Below, in pieces: positions 1 through 5,977 of a DNA stretch of 28,693 nucleotides. The stretch spans positions 1 to 28,693 of the forward strand of contig JAVBJW010000047.1 in assembly GCA_031546805.1 (NCBI GenBank), in the 5' to 3' direction. A program made the translations under genes and the position numbers. Within the stretch, counting starts at the first letter, position 1, and every line of letters starts with the position of its first letter. The notes beneath the pieces were generated by a model. The model was not told the DNA's origin. It worked only from the letters and a program-made list of their open reading frames with translations, and searched no databases. This stretch comes from Mesenet sp031546805. Lineage in GTDB: Bacteria; Pseudomonadota; Alphaproteobacteria; Rickettsiales; Anaplasmataceae.

Positions 1-1
1 G

Positions 2-397
2 GTAAACGAGCAGGTATATGAAGCAATGCCGAAAATTACTGAGAAGTTTTTTAAAGAAAAATGCAGTCATAAAAAAATAGAAATATTAAAGCAAAATTTT
101 GATGATTACTATTGCGAGAAGAAAATTGGTGACAAAACTAAGAATAACATTAGCTCATTGATAGCAGAAACTAAAAAGTTTATTTTTAATACACTTTATG
201 TAAAATTTTACAATGATTATGGGAAAGATGTTGGCAGAGGTCCAATAAAACAAAAATTAAAAGAACTAATTACAGATGATGATGCAAAAGAAGCGATAAA
301 TAGTATAGTGGATAATATAGAAGTTCCTCATACTTTCTTTGAAAAAGTTAAAATTTGTTTTTGCTTTTATAATACAAACCATTCAACGGGTATTTAA
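2..397 (+). CDS. 3' end of an unrecognised gene, cut by the window edge
   Basis: The frame is open from the first bases, with the codons before the ATG at 26 reading VNEQVYEA, so this is probably the C-terminal part of a longer protein rather than a gene starting at 26. It encodes a hydrophilic, Lys/Asp/Asn-rich, mostly helical segment with no signal peptide, membrane span or family motif that I recognise. The last 15 or so residues change character (KICFCFYNTNHSTGI) just before decayed transposon sequence, so the true C-terminus may be lost and the stop may come from foreign sequence. It could be a fragment of a Wolbachia-specific coiled-coil or ankyrin-type protein, but nothing seen proves that. 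Confidence 0.45.
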   Translation, partial: VNEQVYEAMPKITEKFFKEKCSHKKIEILKQNFDDYYCEKKIGDKTKNNISSLIAETKKFIFNTLYVKFYNDYGKDVGRGPIKQKLKELITDDDAKEAINSIVDNIEVPHTFFEKVKICFCFYNTNHSTGI

Positions 398-589
398 TTA
401 GTTTTTTCTTATAATAGGCAAGAAACGAAAAAGCAAAAGAAATGCCACGGAAGAAAATCGCACGTTAAAACATTAGAAGACAATGCACATTAATTTATTA
501 CAATAATGCACCCATTTACCTTAGCAAGATTTTTTCCGTTTTTTACTATAGACCCACTGAGAAACTGCATACTAGTAAGCAAAGATGAG

Positions 590-780
590 TTAAAACCACT
601 AAAACAAGAGAATTAATAGAAGTTGCTATTTACTTCCAACATATTCACCGGATTTGAAGCACTCTGAATACTGTTGGCATATAATTAAAAGTTAGCTCAG
701 ACCTCAAATTCATCAGCATAACAACTTTCTCCTTCTTGTTGATCAAGCTATTATAGAAGTTTATCATTCAGTTTAGAAAA
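590..780 (+). pseudogene. Decayed IS630-family transposase, C-terminal part
   Basis: From about 612 the frame reads a segment containing LLPTYSPDLKHSEYCWHIIKS, interrupted by a stop at 693-695 and then continuing LRPQIHQHNNFLLLVDQAII. This matches the C-terminal signature of IS630/Tc1-mariner transposases (LPxYSPDLNPIEHxW, followed by Lys-rich and LRP segments), including the region of the last catalytic acidic residue (SEYCW here, usually PIEHxW). Near 470-485 a piece reading LEDNAH resembles the DNAxxH second-Asp motif, but it is in a damaged context. The rest of 398-899 contains no intact frame and I see no other gene in it. The copy is clearly dead, and neither terminal repeat was found. 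Confidence 0.6.
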
Positions 781-899
781 GACTATATAATTTAGAATTG
801 ATTACATTAGTTCGAAAGTGGTCGAATTTCAATTCGATTAGGTTTTATCCATTCGCCTTATAGCCGATGGTTATGCCAAAGGTCTAATTTAAAAAAGGT

Positions 900-1880
900 T
901 TATTTATAAACGTCAGTCCAAAGCTCACTGCAATCTGGTTCTTGACTATTTTGAGCAAAATCAGCTATTTCTTGAATTGTACTTCGTATTTCTTTATCGT
1001 ATCTACTACATTCTTCTTCAGAGGCGATTTTGTTATCTACAATATATTTTTTTAGATTCTCTATTGGGTCTTTATTTTCTTTAATATGCTCAACTTCTTC
1101 TTTTGAACGGTATTTTGCCGGGTCTGACATAGAGTGACCACGATAGCGGTAAGTTTTTGCCTCGAGAATAATTGGACCATTCCCTAAACGACAATGCTCT
1201 GCAGCTTTTATCCCAGCTTCAGCTACATCAAAAAAATCCATACCATCTACTTGAGTTCCAGGTATACCGCAACTCTCTCCTCTTTTGTATAAATCAGTGA
1301 CAGCAGCAGAACGATTAACTGAAGTTCCCATCGCATACTCGTTATTTTCAATAACGTAAACTACGGGTAATTTCCATAAAGATGCCATATTAAACGCTTC
1401 ATATACTTGTCCTTGATTTACTGCGCCATCACCAAGATAAGTAAAAACTACATTACCATTTTTTTTATATTTATTTGCAAATGCTATTCCAGTACCAATA
1501 GGAACTTGCGCTGCAACTATTCCATGCCCACCAAAAAAGTTTTTTTCAATATCAAACATATGCATAGAACCACCCTTACCTTGAGAACAGCCAGATTCTT
1601 TTCCAAGTAATTCTGCCATTACAGATTTTGCATCAGAGCCACAAGCAAGCATAAGTCCATGATCTCTGTAACTTGTAATAGATGAATCCCCAGGCTGAAC
1701 TGCTTGCTGCATACCTATTGCTACTGCTTCTTGCCCTATATACAAATGGCAAAATCCCCCTATTAGACCCATTCCATATAGTTGGCCAGCTTTTTCCTCA
1801 AAACGACGTATAAAGAGCATATCAGTATAAGATTTTATAATTTGCTCTTTTTTAAAATTGTTGTGTTTTTTCATTGCCAT
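900..1880 (-). CDS. pdhA: Pyruvate dehydrogenase E1 component, alpha subunit
   Basis: Thiamine-diphosphate enzyme subunit that, with PdhB, decarboxylates pyruvate and acetylates the E2 lipoyl groups to feed acetyl-CoA into central metabolism in the cytoplasm. The 326 residues show the E1-alpha pattern: RRFEEKAGQLYG near 25-36, YIGQEA at 47-52, the TPP/Mg motif from G150-D151-G152 to N179-N180, and the conserved loop YRGHSMSDP at 245-253, the region phosphorylated in mitochondrial homologues. The length fits the alpha/beta heterotetramer type. The start at 1880 has AAGGA seven bases upstream; the ATG two codons later is also possible. It diverges from hemJ across about 100 bp. No pdhB lies in the window, so the subunits are unlinked or lie elsewhere. 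Confidence 0.96.
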   Translation of the reverse strand: MAMKKHNNFKKEQIIKSYTDMLFIRRFEEKAGQLYGMGLIGGFCHLYIGQEAVAIGMQQAVQPGDSSITSYRDHGLMLACGSDAKSVMAELLGKESGCSQGKGGSMHMFDIEKNFFGGHGIVAAQVPIGTGIAFANKYKKNGNVVFTYLGDGAVNQGQVYEAFNMASLWKLPVVYVIENNEYAMGTSVNRSAAVTDLYKRGESCGIPGTQVDGMDFFDVAEAGIKAAEHCRLGNGPIILEAKTYRYRGHSMSDPAKYRSKEEVEHIKENKDPIENLKKYIVDNKIASEEECSRYDKEIRSTIQEIADFAQNSQEPDCSELWTDVYK

Positions 1881-1907
1881 TTTTTATTCCTTATTAGTTT
1901 TTATAAA

Positions 1908-1955
1908 ATTATATCAAAAAATTCAATTTTATATCTACTAATAATTTAGTATAAT
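1908..1955. promoter_or_regulatory. Divergent promoter region of pdhA and hemJ
   Basis: Two perfect TATAAT hexamers point outward. One is on the plus strand at 1950-1955, 29 bases before the hemJ ATG. The other is on the minus strand at 1913-1908, 28 bases before the pdhA ATG. Neither has a convincing -35 box at 16-18 bp, so only the -10 elements are supported. The symmetry of position relative to both genes strengthens the call despite the high AT content. Confidence 0.4.
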
Positions 1956-1983
1956 TTAATTGTAAAATTTTTTAGGAATATTT

Positions 1984-2412
1984 ATGGATTATTATCATTG
2001 GATTGAAGCATTTCACATTATTTCAGTAATAATGTGGATGGCTGGTATGTTATACTTACCACGACTTTATGTCTACCATACAGAAGTTAAACCAGGTTCT
2101 GATAGTGACAATATGTTAAAAGTGATGGAAAGAAAGTTGCTGCGGTATATTATAAACCCGGCTATGATTTCTTCTTTCTTTTTTGGTATAGCACTCGTCA
2201 GTATTAAAAAAGTATATTTTGAATCATGGTTTCATGCTAAAGCTTTCGCTATAATAATCATGTCAATAATTCACATGTTGTTTGCTAAACATAGGAAAGA
2301 TTTTGCAAGAAATACCAATAAAAAATCTCATGTTTATTTTCGTGTTTTAAACGAAATAGTAACACTTCTTATAATAGTGATAGTTATAATGGTTGTTGTG
2401 AGACCTTTTTAA
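1984..2412 (+). CDS. hemJ: Protoporphyrinogen IX oxidase HemJ
   Basis: Small four-helix membrane protein that oxidises protoporphyrinogen IX to protoporphyrin IX, the penultimate step of heme synthesis, in many alphaproteobacteria and cyanobacteria. The 142 residues carry the family pattern: WIEAFHIISVIMWMAGMLYLPRLYVYH at 6-32 with H11 (the conserved heme-linked histidine), a basic ER/KLLRYIINP segment near 49-59, FHAK at 83-86 with the conserved lysine, and FRVLNE at 119-124 before the last helix. Hydrophobic segments lie at roughly 8-30, 56-78, 85-103 and 122-138. AGGA stands seven bases before the ATG. Length is normal for the family. Confidence 0.9.
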   Translation: MDYYHWIEAFHIISVIMWMAGMLYLPRLYVYHTEVKPGSDSDNMLKVMERKLLRYIINPAMISSFFFGIALVSIKKVYFESWFHAKAFAIIIMSIIHMLFAKHRKDFARNTNKKSHVYFRVLNEIVTLLIIVIVIMVVVRPF

Positions 2413-2417
2413 CTTAT

Positions 2418-2446
2418 TTGACACTTTTAATGCATAGAATTATAAG
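2418..2446 (+). promoter_or_regulatory. Strong sigma70-type promoter with no recognised gene behind it
   Basis: TTGACA at 2418-2423, a 17-bp spacer, and TATAAG at 2441-2446: a perfect -35 and a 5/6 -10 at optimal spacing, beginning six bases after the hemJ stop. Transcription would start near 2453, about 235 bases before proS. It may drive proS-acpS with a long leader, or a short RNA or peptide within 2452-2688. Confidence 0.55.
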
Positions 2447-2451
2447 ATACT

Positions 2452-2688
2452 ATGAAAATGTTTTTGTGTGGATATAGCGTACCGTATTGCGGTATTAGTT
2501 CGAGGCACATAAGAGATATAATTCTACTATATATGCCTGCTATAGGTTGTGAAAAAAGCTATGACTCAATATGTCTGACTCCAATAATTAATGCATGACT
2601 TGTCTTGAAATTTATTATAAGGATTGCATTTAAAGTAGAAAATCGTATGAAAAAGAAGTATAAATGCAGTAATTTTTAAATATTATCT
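2452..2688 (+). other. Gap after hemJ: possible leader, small RNA or 48-codon ORF
   Basis: No known gene fits here. A short ATG frame from 2452 to about 2598 could encode a 48-residue Cys-containing peptide starting MKMFLCGYSVPYCG, but it has no clear ribosome site and no family resemblance. Within it lies a compact hairpin, TACCG-TATTG-CGGTA, at 2480-2494. No tRNA cloverleaf, riboswitch core or rho-independent terminator was recognised. The segment follows a well-formed promoter, so transcription is likely, but its purpose is unknown. Confidence 0.25.
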
Positions 2689-3966
2689 ATGCGTTTATCA
2701 CAATATTATCTGCCAACCCTGAAGGAAGTTCAGTCTGATGCAAGTATCATCTCACATCAATATTCTCTGCGTGCTGGCTTGATTAAACAAACAGTATCAG
2801 GTATTTACACCTGGCTTCCATTAGGACTTAGAGTACTTGAGAAAATTAAAGTTGTAATAAAAGAGGAGATGGACAAATCTGGAGCAATAGAAGTGCTTAT
2901 GCCTTGCATTCAACCAGCTAACCTTTGGCAAGAGTCTGGACGGTATGATGATTACGGAGACGAAATGTTGCGCATAAGAGATAGACACAAACGTGATATG
3001 CTTTTTGGTCCAACTCATGAAGAAGTTGTAACTGATGTTGTACGTAATACTATAAAAAGCTATAAGGAATTACCGGTCTGTCTATATCAAATGCAATGGA
3101 AGTTCCGTGATGAAATTAGGCCAAGATTTGGTATTATGCGCAGCAGAGAATTTTTAATGAAGGATGCATATAGTTTTAATGAGAACGAAGAAAGTGCGAT
3201 CCAATCATATGATCTAATGTATAAAACATATATAAAAATCTTCAAACGCATAGGACTGATGCCAATTGCAGTTAAAGCTGAAACTGGACCAATAGGAGGG
3301 AAGTTAAGTCATGAATTTCATATACTTGCAGAAACTGGTGAGGATATAATATATTACGATAATCAATTCTCTAAACTATTAGAAAGTGAAAACATAAAAG
3401 AATTGCAGAATATATATGCAGTTTCTGAAAGTATGCATAATCCTAAAAAGTGTCCAATATCTAATGAGCATTTAAGTATCAGTAGAGGAATAGAAGTAGG
3501 ACATATTTTTTATTTTGGTGACAAATATTCAAAGCCTATGAACGCAACAATTAGCTTAAAAGATGGTACAAATACACCAATACATATGGGTTCGTATGGT
3601 ATAGGGGTGTCTAGGCTAGTTGGAGCTATAATTGAGGCTTATCATGATGAAAAAGGAATTATATGGCCAGAAGCTATTGCTCCTTTTAAAGTAGGATTAA
3701 TTAATTTGCAAGTGGAAGATGATCAATGTGTGAAAATAGCAAATTACATATATGAAAACATTCAAAATAATGAAATATTATATGACGAAACTAAAGATAG
3801 TGCTGGAGTAAAGTTTGCAAGAATGGATTTAATAGGGCTACCATGGCAAATCATTATTGGCAAAAAAGCTATCAATGAAAACTTAATTGAAATAAAAAGT
3901 AGGGCAAATGGAACAAAAGAATTTATGTCTGTTGATTATATAATTGAGCGTTTTAAAAATAAATAA
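2689..3966 (+). CDS. proS: Prolyl-tRNA synthetase, short alphaproteobacterial form
   Basis: Charges tRNA-Pro with proline using ATP. The 425 residues follow the class II catalytic order: GIYTWLPLG at 38-46, GPTHEE at 107-112, motif 2 with FRDEIRPRFGIMRSREF at 139-155, motif 3 around GSYGIGVSRLVGA at 301-313, then a C-terminal anticodon-binding domain from about 335. The roughly 180-residue editing insertion of E. coli-type ProS is absent between motifs 2 and 3, as is typical of alphaproteobacterial enzymes, which therefore lack cis-editing of Ala-tRNA-Pro. The start is the family's usual MRLSQYYLPT, although no Shine-Dalgarno sequence is visible. The stop shares one base with the acpS start, so the two are probably translationally coupled. 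Confidence 0.96.
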   Translation: MRLSQYYLPTLKEVQSDASIISHQYSLRAGLIKQTVSGIYTWLPLGLRVLEKIKVVIKEEMDKSGAIEVLMPCIQPANLWQESGRYDDYGDEMLRIRDRHKRDMLFGPTHEEVVTDVVRNTIKSYKELPVCLYQMQWKFRDEIRPRFGIMRSREFLMKDAYSFNENEESAIQSYDLMYKTYIKIFKRIGLMPIAVKAETGPIGGKLSHEFHILAETGEDIIYYDNQFSKLLESENIKELQNIYAVSESMHNPKKCPISNEHLSISRGIEVGHIFYFGDKYSKPMNATISLKDGTNTPIHMGSYGIGVSRLVGAIIEAYHDEKGIIWPEAIAPFKVGLINLQVEDDQCVKIANYIYENIQNNEILYDETKDSAGVKFARMDLIGLPWQIIIGKKAINENLIEIKSRANGTKEFMSVDYIIERFKNK

Positions 3967-4352
3967 TGATAGTAGGCACCGGCATAGATATCGTTTACAT
4001 TCCCCGCATACAAACTGTTTGGCAAAAATATGGGATAAAATTTTTAACTAGAGTATACAGTAAACAAGAGATAGAAGATAGTCGTAAGTACAGTAATTAT
4101 CAAATGCAGATAAAACACTTTGCAAAGCGTTTTGCTGCTAAAGAGGCATTTGCCAAAGCATTAGGAATTGGTTTTAGCTGTGGCATAAAAATGCAAGATA
4201 TAGAAGTATGTAATGATAAAAATGGTAAACCAAGTATTGCTCTTAAAAATGGTGCATTTAACTTCTTATCTCAAAATAAAGTCACTCACATTTCACTCAG
4301 TGATGATAAGGATTACGCTATTGCTTCTGTTATAATTACGTTGGATTTATGA
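3966..4352 (+). CDS. acpS: Holo-[acyl-carrier-protein] synthase
   Basis: Transfers 4'-phosphopantetheine from CoA to the active-site serine of acyl carrier protein, activating fatty acid synthesis. The 128 residues have the AcpS signature: GTGIDIV at 4-10 with Mg-binding D8, and KRFAAKEAFAKALG at 54-67 with the second metal ligand E60. The C-terminal HISLSDD at 108-114 replaces the more usual HVSLSH. Length is normal for the trimeric AcpS class. The ATG overlaps the proS stop (TAATG), so acpS probably depends on proS translation. The partner acpP is not in the window. Confidence 0.95.
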   Translation: MIVGTGIDIVYIPRIQTVWQKYGIKFLTRVYSKQEIEDSRKYSNYQMQIKHFAKRFAAKEAFAKALGIGFSCGIKMQDIEVCNDKNGKPSIALKNGAFNFLSQNKVTHISLSDDKDYAIASVIITLDL

Positions 4353-4388
4353 CAGATTAAGCTATACATAAAGAAGGAGCCTTCCAAA

Positions 4389-4410
4389 GAACTATCTGAC
4401 AGATAAGTTC
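4389..4410. terminator. Hairpin between convergent genes
   Basis: GAACT-ATCT-GAC-AGAT-A-AGTTC forms nine pairs with one bulged A and a three-base loop. It sits between the acpS stop and the stop of the converging minus-strand gene, where a bidirectional terminator would be expected. There is no strong T tract on either side, so the call is tentative. Confidence 0.3.
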
Positions 4411-5873
4411 TATACTTGCAATAGATAGTTGCATTTTGAGTTAGATGTAGTTGAAACTGAATCAATATTGCTGTGCGGAATTGACTGATTGATAACTGCA
4501 CGATCGTCACAGTTTTTTTGTACTGAGCTACTTACATTATTTTGTGGTGCAGGTGTGCTTAGTTGTTCTTCGATATCTTTTGATGGATAGAAATAGTTTA
4601 TTATTTCATTTATCATATTTTTTATTTTTATAATTAGTTCTGTTATTACGTCTAATACTGACTTCTGATTGCCATATAATTTCCTTTTCACTTCTTTTTT
4701 CTCATTTATTGCTGCAAACTTTCGCTCTAGTTCTATATCAAGAAACCATTTGTTCATTAAATCATGCACCTTAACTGAACCAGGACGCGTAGTTTCTTGC
4801 TTTTCTAATGCTTCTTTGATTTTTTGGTCTTGGACAGCTGTAATAAATACTTCTTTTATTTTTAAAACTTTTGTTTCATTGAATCTCTTATATAGAGATT
4901 CAATGACTTCATATTTTTCCTGACTTATTGCGACTTCTAAAATTTCAAGTAAACTTTTTTTAAATCCTTCTTGATGATCACTTAAATTGAATTCTTCTGT
5001 TTCAGACAAGTCTATCTCAGATCTATTACTTGGAGTGCTGGTTCCGGAATCAACCCCTGAATCTAAGGATTCTTCTTCCCCTGCACTTTCGTATGCTATA
5101 CATTCACTGATCGGAGTGTTAGCTCTAGAGCTAAGCCCTGAATCTGCTTCTGTGAAATCATCTTCTGTATCTGATGTATCACTTGAAGGATCAAAATCAG
5201 AACCTTCATCTATTCCTAAATCTTGTGAACTAGACCTTGATAAATTAGGCTTTAAATATATTTCTTCTGACTTTAGTACAGCACTCTCAGATTTATTCAA
5301 AAATATATCTATAAACTTTATGTTTCCAGACAAAGTTGCTACTTGTAGTAATCCATATAATGGATCGTTATTCTTATCTTGCAAATTTTCTGTGTACATA
5401 TTCTCAATATCTTTTGATGCTAACAGATCCTTCAGCAATTTTTTTTCTTTCACTGCACACGCAACTGCTGTAAAAAAATTGATTTCTACATTTAGACCTT
5501 TCAATTCTATTTTTAACTTTTTTAACTTTTTTAAAGCATCTTGATTTTTTAGCATTACCTTTATGTATTCCTTACTTGCGAAGAACATAGGTACAATGCT
5601 TAAATTCTCATCTTTAAATAGGAAGTTACTATAGTGTTCTATAACTTTTTTATTACTTGAGCGCGCTATTTCTCTTGCTACAATTTCCTTTTCATTAATT
5701 GTAATATTTTTATCAAAATAATAAGATGATAGTATACCGCAAGATAATTCCATAAGTTGAGTTTCATCTACTTCTTCATTGCCATTTTCGATAATATGAT
5801 CCAGTGCTTTATAGTTATGATTTTTTGCCTGCTTTAATGCACTTAGAATATTGTTTAATAAATTACCATGCAT
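4410..5873 (-). CDS. Unrecognised 487-aa protein with acidic Ser-rich linker and two DSGxxS motifs
   Basis: I do not recognise a named family. Residues 1-205 are helical, with short ankyrin-like helix pairs such as PLYGLLQVATLSGNIKFIDIFL (171-192, split here only for description). Residues 210-300 form a strongly acidic, Ser/Thr-rich, probably disordered linker with two related copies 27 residues apart: ADSGLSSRANTP (243-254) and LDSGVDSGTSTP (270-281). Residues 301-430 are helical again, ending in a hydrophobic stretch (about 407-429) followed by a polar tail. No signal peptide is seen. GAGG lies close upstream (GAGGTGGGGAT before the ATG), a strong ribosome site. A TTGACA box lies upstream at about 5910-5915 without a good -10. 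It follows the virB4-II pair on the same strand by about 100 bp. Candidate effector by composition only. Confidence 0.75.
   Translation of the reverse strand: MHGNLLNNILSALKQAKNHNYKALDHIIENGNEEVDETQLMELSCGILSSYYFDKNITINEKEIVAREIARSSNKKVIEHYSNFLFKDENLSIVPMFFASKEYIKVMLKNQDALKKLKKLKIELKGLNVEINFFTAVACAVKEKKLLKDLLASKDIENMYTENLQDKNNDPLYGLLQVATLSGNIKFIDIFLNKSESAVLKSEEIYLKPNLSRSSSQDLGIDEGSDFDPSSDTSDTEDDFTEADSGLSSRANTPISECIAYESAGEEESLDSGVDSGTSTPSNRSEIDLSETEEFNLSDHQEGFKKSLLEILEVAISQEKYEVIESLYKRFNETKVLKIKEVFITAVQDQKIKEALEKQETTRPGSVKVHDLMNKWFLDIELERKFAAINEKKEVKRKLYGNQKSVLDVITELIIKIKNMINEIINYFYPSKDIEEQLSTPAPQNNVSSSVQKNCDDRAVINQSIPHSNIDSVSTTSNSKCNYLLQV
5046..5063 (-). other. DSGVDS motif (DSGxxS type), second copy
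   Basis: Residues 271-276 spell DSGVDS, 27 residues after the first copy. The coding DNA of the two copies shares GATTCAGGG and a nearby ACTCC, which suggests an internal 81-base duplication. Confidence 0.5.
5127..5144 (-). other. DSGLSS motif (DSGxxS type), first copy
   Basis: Residues 244-249 of the 487-aa protein spell DSGLSS in an acidic, disordered context. This is the DSGxxS pattern that, when doubly phosphorylated, is bound by the eukaryotic beta-TrCP F-box protein. The match is exact; function in a bacterial protein is inference. Confidence 0.5.
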
Positions 5874-5960
5874 ATCCCCACCTCAAGACCTTTTGCACTA
5901 AACTAAATATACGATAGTGTCAAATATTTAATTTATTGTAAATATTGTACACAATTTCTA

Positions 5961-5976
5961 TAACTTAATCAAGTTA
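5961..5976 (-). terminator. Hairpin directly after the secreted-protein gene
   Basis: TAACTT-GATT-AAGTTA, a perfect six-pair stem with a four-base loop, starts two bases after the stop codon at 5978-5980. It is AT-rich and lacks a T run, so it is weak as an intrinsic terminator but well placed. Confidence 0.25.
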
Positions 5977-5977
5977 A

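Noticed and set aside
2471..2520. Possible tRNA because of GTTCGAGGC
   Set aside because: The T-loop-like string has no matching acceptor, D or anticodon stems around it.
4987..5544. 185-codon plus-strand frame opposite the 487-aa gene
   Set aside because: It is the antisense of the acidic Ser-rich linker, has no promoter or ribosome site, and its Ser-rich composition mirrors the real gene.
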